Shown here one piece after another: positions 55,114 through 64,000 of a DNA stretch of 64,000 bases. Source of the stretch: Lolium rigidum (Eukaryota; Streptophyta; Magnoliopsida; Poales; Poaceae); the NCBI RefSeq assembly GCF_022539505.1, contig NC_061514.1, positions 40,350,869 to 40,414,868 of the forward strand. Reading direction: 5' to 3'. The position numbers were made by a program, and so were the translations under genes. Positions within the stretch are counted from its first letter, which is position 1. Every line of letters begins with the position of its first letter. Below the pieces are notes generated by a model, which worked only from the letters and a program-made list of their open reading frames with translations, ran no database searches and was not told the origin of the DNA.

Positions 55114-55131
55114 TGGCACGCCCGGTGGGAC
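55114..55131 (+). other. Primer binding site, second gypsy type
   Basis: TGGCACGCCCGGTGGGAC three nt after the LTR. It ends (complement) in ...GCCA, as a tRNA 3' end should. It differs from the tRNA-Asp-type sites elsewhere in the window. Confidence 0.75.
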
Positions 55132-55166
55132 ATTCTACAACAACTGCGTCAACATCTGCAGCTGAG

Positions 55167-56664
55167 ATGGCGGACGCACCAGTCACGTACGAGGAGCTGC
55201 CTGAGGATCACAACAAGAAATATGATGAGATTAAGGCTCTCTTCGAAGCCGATCTCATCGGCTCTTTCGAGAGGACCCGTACACATGGAATTAGATGGAA
55301 AGGATTCTCACCTGAAGGCGTTCTCGATGAAGTAGACTTGTCTCTCCCTTCAGAGGAACGCACCAGAGCTTTGCGCCAGGAAGTTAATTACATGGTGGCT
55401 CATTCTCTATACCGTCATTTTGAGAGCCTGGTGAACGCTTTCGAGCGCATTGCGGTTCGCGTGGTTCAGGAAATCATGAAGCATCAGTACTCTCCGTCAG
55501 GACCTACCCTAGGGACTCACCAGGGAGAAATACCGTTCCAGACCAGACCGCAGCTGCCATTCACGCTTGCCGCTCCAGAGCCACAGGCTTCACCGGCATA
55601 CGTGGTCTACAAGGTTGGGGGCGATCCTGGCAATTGCCAATTCCTGTATGAGCCGCCTAAAAAATCCCACATGGATACGTGTGCACATACGTGCCGGACT
55701 GCAATAACTTGGCACACACGAACCAGATTGCAGCAGGAGGGATCTCTGGAGCAGACGCCGATAAACAGGCGTGGCTAGCTAAATATGCCACCGGAACGAG
55801 TCAGGAAAGCTCAGCCCCTGCAGCTCATACCGTGGAACAAATCAGTACAATCTTGAGAGACCAGTTCGGCATCCTGCCAAAGAGGAGAACAGTCGGCTAT
55901 TCCAAGCCGTACCCAAACGAATATGATTTGATTCCACTGCCACCCAAGTATCGGCTCCCTGAGTTCTCAAAGTTCAATGGATCAGAAGGGTCCAGCTCAA
56001 TTGAGCATGTGAGCCGATATTTGGCACAGTTGGGCATGATTTCAGCATCAGACCCGTTACGCGTAAGGTTTTTTGCGCAATCTCTCACAGGACCAGCTTT
56101 TGGGTGGTACACCTCGTTGCCACCAGATTCAGTCCGGACCTGGAAGCAACTGGAAGAGCAGTTTCATATTCAATATCACTCAGAAGCTACCGAAGCTGGC
56201 GTTGCCGAGCTGGCGCAGGTGCGGCAGAAGCGGGGAGAAACGGTGTCGGAATACATTCAGCATTTCAGGACTGTCAAGAACCGATGTTAGTCGGTTCGTT
56301 TAACTGAGAAAGAAGCAGTCGATTTGGCAGTGGTGGGCCTCGCAGAGCCGATCAAGGATCTGGCTTTCCAAGTAGAATACAATTCACTGGCGCACATGGT
56401 TCAGAAATTAACATTATATGAGCAGCGCCACCCAGAGTTGTACCAAGATAAGTTCAAACGCCCGATCGGCCTGGTCGAGACAGAAGACGTTGAGGACTCT
56501 GAAGACCAGGAAGTAGCCATAGCTGAATGGGCTCGGGGGGCAGCTCCCGTGTCCTGCAAATGGGTGAAACAACAAGGGCCTGCAAAAGGGTTTGATTTCG
56601 ATATAAGCAAAGCTGAGCAGATATTCGATTTATTGCTTAAGGAAAAACAGCTGAAGCTACCCGA
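55167..56664 (+). pseudogene. Gypsy gag gene with frameshift and stop, cut by an LTR
   Basis: ATG at 55,167 (MADAPVTYEELPEDHNKKYD). The first frame is good to about 55,670. A frameshift follows, and the second frame carries the gag core: YRLPEFSKFNGSEGSSSIEH, VSRYLAQLGMISASDPLRVR, SLTGPAFGWYTSLPPDSVRT, GETVSEYIQHFRTVKNRC. A TAG at 56,288 interrupts it, then the same frame continues (AVDLAVVGLAEPIKDLAFQV). The LTR at 56,665 ends it before any zinc knuckle or pol. Gag would form the particle in an active element. Confidence 0.82.
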
Positions 56665-58383
56665 TGATACGTCTCCGACGTATCGATAATTTCTTATGTT
56701 CCATGCTACTTTATTGATGATACCTACATGTTTTATATACATTATATGTCATATTCGTGCATTTTCTGGAACTAACCTATTAACAAGATGCCGAAGTGCC
56801 GCGTTCTCGTTTTCTCGCTGTTTTTGGTTTCGAAATCCTAGTAACGAAATATTCTCGGAATTGGACGAAATCAACGCCCGGGTTCCTATTTTGCCCGGAA
56901 GCATCCAGAACACCCGAGAGCCGCCGCAGGGGGCCCTGGTGGGCCCGGATGACATGGTGGCGCGGCCGGGGCTGGGCCGCGCCACCCTATGGTGTCATCG
57001 CCTCGTTGACCCTCCTCGCGCCGCCTCTTCGCCTATATAAAGCCCCCGCATCGAAAACCCTTACGGAGAAGCCACGATACGAGAAAAGTTCCCGCAGCCG
57101 CCGCCATCGCGAAGCCAAGATCCGGGGGACAGGAGTCTCTGTTCCGGCACCCTGCCGGAGCGGGGAAGTGCCCCCGAAGGCTTCTCCATCGACACCGCTG
57201 CCATCTCCACCGCCATCTTCATCAACGCTGCTTGCTCCCATGAGGAGGGAGTAGTTCTCCATCGAGGCTCGGGGCCGTACCGGTAGCTATGTGGTTCATC
57301 TCTCTCCTATGTAGTTCAATACAATAATCTCATGAGCTGCCTTACATGATTGAGATTCATATGATGATGCTTGTAATCTAGATGTCATTATGCTAGTCAA
57401 GTGGGTTTTACTTATGTGATCTCCAGGAGACTCCTTGTCCCACGTGTGTAAAGGTGACGAGTGTGTGCACCGTGTGGGTCTCTTAGGCTATATTTCACGA
57501 AGTACTTATTCACTCGTTGAAGAGCGTAGTGAAGTGCTTATTTATATCTCTTGATGATTGCAATGTGTTTGTATCACAATTTATCTATGTGCTACTCTAG
57601 TGATGTTATTAAAGTAGTTTTATTCCTCCTCGCATGTGTGCAAAGGTGACAGTGCGTGCACCGTGTTAGTACTTGGTTTATGCTATGATCATGATCTCTT
57701 GTAGATTGCGAAGTTAACTATTGCTATGAAAATATTGATGTGATCTATTCCTCCTACATATGCATGAAGGTGACAGTGTGCATGCTATGCTAGTACTTGG
57801 TTTAGTCTTTTGATCTATCTTACACTAAAGGTTACTAAAACATGAGCATTATTGTGGAGCTTGTTAACTCCGGCATTGAGGGTTCGTGTAATCCTACGCA
57901 ATGTGTTCATCATCCAACAAAAGTGTAGAGTATGCATTTATCTATTCCGTTATGTGATCAATGTTGAGAGTGTCCACTAGTGAAAGTCTAATCCCTAGGC
58001 CTTGTTCCTAAATACTGCTGAGTTACTACTTGCTTGTTTCTTGTTTTACTCGTGTTACTACTGCTGCAATACTACCACCATCAACTACACGCCAACAAGC
58101 TATTTTTCGGCACCGTTGCTACCTGCTCATATATATTCATACCACCTGTATTTCACTATCTCTTCGCCGAACTAGTGCACCTATTTGGTGTGTTGGGGAC
58201 ACAAGAGACTTCTTGCTTTGTGGTTGCAGGGGTTGCATGAGAGGGATATCTTTGACCTCTTCCTCCCTGAGTTCGATAAACCTTGGGTGATCCACTTAAG
58301 GGAAAACTTGCTGCTGTTCTACAAACCTCTGCACTTGGAGGCCCAACACTGTCTACAGGAAAGGAGGGGGAACGTAGACATCA
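56665..58383 (+). mobile_element. LTR, subfamily A, long variant (1,719 bp)
   Basis: TGATACGTCTCCGACGTATC to ACGTAGACATCA. It carries the ~190-bp segment also found in the LTR at 2,744. Preceding bases are CCCGA (56,660-56,664). It is followed by only 10 nt of leader (AGCTATTTTC), then by the inside of a different LTR. Confidence 0.9.
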
Positions 58384-58393
58384 AGCTATTTTC

Positions 58394-59911
58394 TTATTAT
58401 ATGCCATATTTATGCATTTTCTGGAACTAACCTATTAACAAGATGCCGAAGAGCCAGTTGCTGTTTTCTGCTGTTTTTGGTTTCAGAAATCCTAGTAAAG
58501 AAATATTCTCGGAATTGGACGAAACTTTCGCCCGGGGTCCTATTTTTGCACGAAGCTTCCAGAAGACCGAAGACCTAACGAAGTGGGGCCACGAGGCGGC
58601 CAGGAGGGAGGCCGGCGCGGCCCAGGCCCTGGCCGCGCCGACCTACCCCCTGGGCCCCACGTGTGGCCCCCCGCGTTGACCCTCCGCCTACTTAAAGCTT
58701 TCGTCGCGAAACCCCCAATGCCGAGAGCCACGATACGGAAAACCTTACGGAGACGCCGCCGCCGCGAATCCCATCTCGGGGATTCCGGAGATCGCCTCCG
58801 GCACCCTACCGGAGAGGGGATTCATCTCCCGGAGGACTCTACACCGCCATGGTCGCCTCCGGAGTGATGAGTGAGTAGTTCACCCCTGGACCATGGGTCC
58901 ATAGCGGTAGCTAGATGGTCGTCTTCTCCTTGTTGTGCTTCATTGTTAGATCTTGTGAGCTGCCTAACATGATCAAGATCATCTATCCGTAATACTATAT
59001 GTTGTGTTTGTCGGGATCCGATGGATAGAGAGTACTATGATTATGGTGATTATCAATCTATTGTTCATGTGTTGTTTATGATCTTGCATGCTCTCCGTTA
59101 TTAGTAGAGGCTCGGCCAAGTTTTTACTCTTAACTCCAAGAGGGAGTATTTATGCTCGATAGTGGGTTCATGCCTCCATTGAATGCGGGACGGTGACGGA
59201 AAGTTCTAAGGTTGTGGATGTGTTGTTGCCACTAGGGATAAAACATTGATGCTATGTCTAAGGATGTAGTTGTTGATTACATTACGCACCATACTTAATG
59301 CAATCTGTACTGTTGCTTTGCAACTTAATACTCGGAGGGGTTCGGATGATAACTCTGAAGGTGGACTTTTTAGGCATAGATGCAGTTGGATGGCGGTCTA
59401 TGTACTTTGTCGTAATGCCCAATTAAATCTCACTATATTTATCATATCATGTATATGCATTGTTATGCCTTTCTCTATTTGTCAATTGCCCGACTGTAAT
59501 TTGTTCACCCAACATGCTTTATCTTATGGGAGAGACGCCTCTAGTGAACTGTGGACCCCGGTCCTATTCTTTACATAGCATACAATCTACTGCAATTGTG
59601 TTTTACTGTTTTCTTTGCAAACATCTTCCACTCGATACGTTTAATCCTTTGTTACAGCAAGCCGGTGAGATTGACAACCTCAACTGTTTCGTTGGGACAA
59701 AGTACTTGGATTGTGTTGTGCGGGTTCCGCGTTGGCGCCGGAATCCCTGGTGTTGCGCCGCATCACATTTCGCGACCATCAACCTTCAACGTGCTTCTTG
59801 GCTCCTATCGGTTCGATTAAACCTTGGTTTCATACTGAGGGAAACTTGCTTCTATACGCATCATACCTTCCACTTGGGGTTCCCAACGGACGTGTGTATC
59901 TACGCGTATCA
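58394..59911 (+). mobile_element. 5' LTR, subfamily B, lacking its first ~80 bp
   Basis: It enters at TTATTATATGCCATATTTATG, a position about 80 bp into a normal LTR, and ends ATCTACGCGTATCA. It joins a complete interior (PBS, ORF, hairpin, PPT). Confidence 0.88.
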
Positions 59912-59922
59912 AGCTAAATTTC

Positions 59923-59940
59923 TGGCGCCGTTGCCGGGGA
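59923..59940 (+). other. Primer binding site, tRNA-Asp type
   Basis: TGGCGCCGTTGCCGGGGA, 11 nt after the LTR. A repeated leader word AAGCTATTTTCCGGCGCCGT follows at about 59,981-60,000. Confidence 0.9.
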
Positions 59941-60076
59941 GGAAAGGTAAAAGGTACTCACACTCCGGACCTCGGCTACTAAGCTATTTTCCGGCGCCGT
60001 TATAAGTACTCGAAGCTATTTCCTTTAGACTCTGCAATTGCGACATTTGGTTTCTTGTTTACACTAGTTAGGCATA

Positions 60077-60832
60077 ATGGAAAACAACAAAAATATGAGA
60101 GATCTTTATGAACTTTATCTTGAATTAGGACATGATGTGTTTGAAGAAAGAATTAAGAAACCCATGGAACTTTATATGCATGCTAATGGGAATGTTATTA
60201 CTATGAATGCTTTGAACACCATTGTTGCTAATGCTATGGAAAATTCTAAGCTTGGGGAAGCTGGTTTTGATGAGCATGATATTTTTAATCCCCCAAGCAT
60301 TGAGGAGGAAATTTACTTTGATGATACTTTGCCTCCCATTTATGATGATTATAATGATAGTAGTCTTTTGTTACCACCTGTTATGGAGGATAAATTTGAT
60401 TATGATTACAATATACCTCCTATATTTGATAGCTACTTTGTTGAATTTGCTCCCACTACAATTAATAAGAATGACTATGCTTATGTTGGAAGTAGTAATC
60501 ATTTTATGCATGAGACTCATGATAAGAATGCTTTATGTGATAGTTATATTGTTGAGTTTGCTCATGATGCTACTGAAAGTTATTATGAGAGAGGAAAATA
60601 TGGTTGTAAAAATTTTCATGTTACTAAAACACCTCTCTATGTGCTGAAATTTTTGAAGCTACACTTGTTTTATCTTCCTATGCTTGTTACTTTGCTCTTC
60701 ATGAACTTGTTTATTTACAAGATTCCTATGCATAGGAAGCATGTTAGACTTAAATGTGTTTTGAATTTGCCTCTTGATGCTCTCTTTTGCTTCAACTTCT
60801 ATTTCTGCGAGTGCATCATTAAAACTGCTTGA
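60077..60832 (+). CDS. Retroelement ORF type 1 (251 aa), second intact copy
   Basis: Nearly identical to 10,595-11,341 over 240 residues: same start MENNKNMRDLYELYLELGHD, same acidic Tyr/Asp-rich middle, same single hydrophobic segment near residues 187-214 (LFYLPMLVTLLFMNLFIYKI) and basic tail. A one-base deletion near 60,806 (TTTCTGCGAG against TTTCTTGCGAG) replaces the last residues with CECIIKTA. This copy sits behind a subfamily B LTR, whereas the other sits behind a subfamily A LTR, so the ORF moves between LTR types. Confidence 0.6.
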   Translation: MENNKNMRDLYELYLELGHDVFEERIKKPMELYMHANGNVITMNALNTIVANAMENSKLGEAGFDEHDIFNPPSIEEEIYFDDTLPPIYDDYNDSSLLLPPVMEDKFDYDYNIPPIFDSYFVEFAPTTINKNDYAYVGSSNHFMHETHDKNALCDSYIVEFAHDATESYYERGKYGCKNFHVTKTPLYVLKFLKLHLFYLPMLVTLLFMNLFIYKIPMHRKHVRLKCVLNLPLDALFCFNFYFCECIIKTA

Positions 60833-60981
60833 GCCCATCTTAATGGCTATAAAGAAAGAACTTCTTGGGAGATAACCCATGTGTTTTTTTTACTACAGCA
60901 ATTTTTGTTTTGTTGAGTCTTGGAAGTTGTTTACTACTGTAGCAACCTCTCCTTATCATGTTTTTGTGCCAAGTAAAGTTT

Positions 60982-61266
60982 CTATGTCAAAGTTGATGTT
61001 ATATTTGGGATCGCTGCGCAGAAGCAGCATTGCTGTCTGTCACGAATCTGGGCACAGTCCTCTGTAGACAATTCGAAAAAATCTGCCAACTTACGAGCGT
61101 GATCCTCAGATATGTACGCAACTTTCATTAGTTTTGAGTTTTTCCATTTGAGCAAGTCTGGTGCCATCCTAAAATTCGTCTTTACGGACTGTTCTGTTTT
61201 TGACAGATTCTGCCTTTTATTTCGCATTGCCTCTTTTGCTATGTTGGATTTATTTCTTTGATCCAT
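60982..61266 (-). CDS. Antisense small ORF (94 aa)
   Basis: Fifth counterpart of the antisense ORF (MDQRNKSNIAKEAMRNKRQN; KLMKVAYISEDHARKLADFF). The sense ORF of this region is interrupted in this copy, while the antisense frame stays open. Coding status is unproven. Confidence 0.35.
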   Translation of the reverse strand: MDQRNKSNIAKEAMRNKRQNLSKTEQSVKTNFRMAPDLLKWKNSKLMKVAYISEDHARKLADFFELSTEDCAQIRDRQQCCFCAAIPNITSTLT

Positions 61267-61514
61267 TTAATGTCCAGTAGCTTTATGCAATGTCCAGAAG
61301 TGTAAAGAATGTTTGTGTCACCTCTGAACATGTGAATTTTTGATTATGCACTAACCCTCTAATGAGTTTGCTTGAAGTTTGGTGTGAAGGAAGTTTTCAA
61401 GGGTCAACAGAAGAGGGTGATATAATGTGATCGAGAAGAGTGAAAGGTCTAAGCTTGGGGATGCCCCGGTGGTTCATCCCTGCATATTTTAAGAAGACTC
61501 AAGCATCTAAGCTT

Positions 61515-61535
61515 GGGGATGCCCAAGGCATCCCC
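61515..61535 (+). other. Conserved hairpin
   Basis: Same 9-bp arms and CAA loop as at 12,035, again with a PPT-like word about 60 bp upstream. Confidence 0.85.
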
Positions 61536-63381
61536 TTCTTCATCGACAACTTATCGGGTTTCTTCTAGTGAAACTATATTTTTATTCGATCACATCTTAT
61601 GTACTTTACTTGGAGCGTCCGTGTGCTTTTATTTTTGTTTTTGTTTTGTTATCTTAGTTCTCTGAATAAGTTCATCCTTGTGTGGGAGAGAAACACGCTC
61701 CGCTGGTTCGTATGAACACATGTGTTCTTAGCTCATAATATTCATGGCGAAGTTTCCTCTTCGTTAAATTGTTATATGGTTGGAATTGGAAAATGCTACA
61801 TGTAGTAATTCTAAAATGTCTTGGATAATGTGATAATTGGCAATTGTTGTGCTCATGTTTAAGCTCTTGCATCATATACTTTGCACCCATTAATGAAGAA
61901 ATACATAGAGCTTGCTAAAATCTGATTTGCATATTTTGTCTCTCTAAGGTCTAGATAATTTCTAGTATTGAATTTGAACAACAAGGAAGACGGTGTAGAG
62001 TTTTATAATGTTTACAATATGTCTTTTATGTGAGTTTTGCTGCACCGGTTCATCCATGTGTTTGTTTCAAATAACCTTGCTAGCCTAAACCTTGTATCGA
62101 GAGGGAATACTTCTCATGCATCCAAAATCCTTGAGCCAACTACTATGCCATTTGTGTCCACCATACCTACCTACTACATGGTATTTCTCCGCCATTTCAA
62201 AGTAAATTGCTTGAGTGCTACCTTTAAAATTCCATCATTCACCTTTGCAATATATAGCTCATGGGACAAAATAGCCTTAAAAACTATCGTAGTATTGAAT
62301 ATGTACTTATGCACTTTATATTTTATTAAGTTGCTTGTTGCGCGATAACCATGCTTCGGGGAACGCCATCAACTATTGTTGAATATCATGTGAGTTGCTA
62401 TGCATGTCCGTCTTGTCTCGAAGGTCTATCATTTTAGTGGTTGGAGCATGCAAAATTGTTAGAGAAGAACATTGGGCCGCTAACTAAAGCCATGAACCAT
62501 GGTGGAAGTTTCAGTTTTGGACATATATCCTCAATCTCATATGAGAATAATAATCATTGCTACATGCTTATGCATTTAAGAGGAGTCCATTATCTCGTTG
62601 TCCATGTTGTCCCGGTATGGATGTCTAAGTTGAGAATAATCAAAAGCGAGAAATCCGAAATGCGAGCATTCTCCTTAGACCTTTGTACAGGCGGCATGGA
62701 GGTACCCCTTTGTGACACTTGGTTGAAACATGGCATGCGAAGATCCGGTAGTCCAAGTTAAGTAGGACGAGGTGCGGGCACTATTAGTATACTATGCATG
62801 AGGCTTGCAACTTGTAAGATATAATTTTCATAACTCATATGCTTTATTACTACCGTTGACAAAATTGTTTCATGTTTTAAAAATAAAAGCTCTAGCACAA
62901 ATACAGACAATCGATGCTTTCCTCTTGAAGGACCTTTCTTTTACTTTTATTGTTGAGTCAGTTTACCTATCTCCTTCCACCTAAGAAGCAAACACTTGTG
63001 TGAACTGTGCATTGATTCCTACATATTTGCATATTGCACTTGTTATATTACTTTATGTTGACAATATCCATGAGATATACATGTTATAAGTTGAAAGCAA
63101 CCGCTGAAACTTAATCTTCCTATGTGTTGCTTCAACACCTTTACTTTGATTTATTGCTTTATGAGTTAACTCTTATGCAAGACTTATTGATGCTTGTCTT
63201 GAAGTACTATTCATGAAAAGTCTTTGCTTTATGATTCAGTTGTTTACTCATGTCATTACCTTTGCTTTGATCGCTGCATTCATTACATATGTTTACAAAT
63301 AGTATGATCAAGATTATGATGGCATGTCACTTCAGAAATTATCTTTGTTATCGTTTTACCTCGCTCGGGACGAGCGGAACT

Positions 63382-63395
63382 AAGCTTAGGGATGC
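63382..63395 (+). other. Polypurine tract (one change)
   Basis: AAGCTTAGGGATGC: the G run is interrupted by A relative to AAGCTTGGGGATGC elsewhere. Confidence 0.75.
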
Positions 63396-64000
63396 CGATA
63401 CGTCTCCAACGTATCGATAATTTCTTATGTTCCATGCTACTTTATTGATGATACCTACATGTTTTATGCACATTATATGCCATATTTATGCATTTTCCGG
63501 AACTAACCTATTAACAAGATGCCGAAGAGCCGATTCTTTGTTTTCGCTGTTTTTGGTTTCGAAATCCTAGTAAAGAAATATTCTCGGAATTGGACGAAAC
63601 TTTCGCCCGGGGTCCTATTTCTGCACGAAGCTTCCGGAAGACCGAAGACCTAACGAAGTGGGGCCACGAGGCGGCCAGGAGGGAGGCCGGCGCGGCCCGG
63701 GCCCCGGCCGCGCCGACCTACCCCCGGGCCCTCGTGTGGCCCCCGCGTTGACCCTCCGCCTACTTAAAGCTTTCGTCGCGAAACCCCCGTACCGAGAGCC
63801 ACGATACGGAAAACCTTACGGAGACGCCGCCGCCGCGAGTCCCATCTCGGGGGATTCGGAGATCGCCTCCGGCACCCTGCCGGAGAGGGGATTCATCTCC
63901 CGGAGGACTCTACACCGCCATGGTCGCCTCCGGAGTGATGAGTGAGTAGTTCACCCCTGGACCATGGGTCCATAGCGGTAGCTAGATGGTCGTCTTCTCC
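63396..64000 (+). mobile_element. 3' LTR, subfamily B, running out of the window
   Basis: It starts CGATACGTCTCC (T-to-C at the first base), then follows subfamily B through CTCATCTCGGGGGATTCGGA and the TTCATCTCCCGGAGGACTC block. Right end not seen. Confidence 0.88.

Noticed and set aside
55897..56112. Minus-strand ORF opposite the gag core
   Set aside because: It lies antisense to a clearly conserved gag domain and has no features of its own.

Overview
The window is repeat-rich nuclear DNA of a grass, most probably of the tribe Triticeae (wheat, barley, rye and relatives). The basis is the nested LTR retrotransposons with long LTRs opening TGATACGTCTCC, tRNA-Asp-type primer sites (TGGCGCCGTTGCCGGGGA), CACTA ends, a Stowaway MITE, L1-type LINEs and almost no intact host gene. 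Family names such as Sabrina or Derami (Athila lineage) are recalled and were not checked by search.

Layout. 1-2,090: a 48-bp minisatellite, a diverged direct repeat and unassigned DNA. 2,091-5,641: retroelement 3' end, LTR and diverged 5' internal region. 5,642-6,800: a TIR-type DNA transposon end plus a 104-bp minisatellite rich in TGGGCC. 6,950-8,879: a candidate spliced host-like gene (minus), whose upstream part lies beyond a complete 6.45-kb non-autonomous retrotransposon (8,880-15,334). 15,335-16,526: promoter-like DNA, a Stowaway MITE and a decayed gene. 16,527-18,297: a telomere-like tandem array. 18,298-19,301: a CACTA end. 19,302-19,401: a 100-N gap. 19,402-25,891: a minus-strand retroelement. 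25,892-27,598 plus 42,355-46,416: a split gypsy element (Tat-like gag and protease on minus, spliced ORFs on plus) into which a Russian-doll insertion of 14.8 kb (27,599-42,354) has gone. 46,417-49,830: a promoter with a broken ORF, an LTR fragment and a decayed Myb/NAM-associated gene. 51,883-53,990: two LINEs. 53,991-56,664: another gypsy LTR and gag. 56,665-64,000: a recombinant retroelement leaving the window.

The dominant theme is one clan of non-autonomous LTR elements. Five copies share primer site, polypurine tract, a conserved hairpin and an antisense-open block, but carry three different ORFs in the same slot and two kinds of LTR 3' half. None encodes reverse transcriptase or integrase, so they must depend on enzymes from other elements. 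Many differences between copies fall on CAG/CTG trinucleotides, which suggests a sequencing artefact at methylated CHG sites and should be settled before dating insertions or interpreting frameshifts. No CRISPR array, rRNA or tRNA gene, or intact conserved host gene was found.
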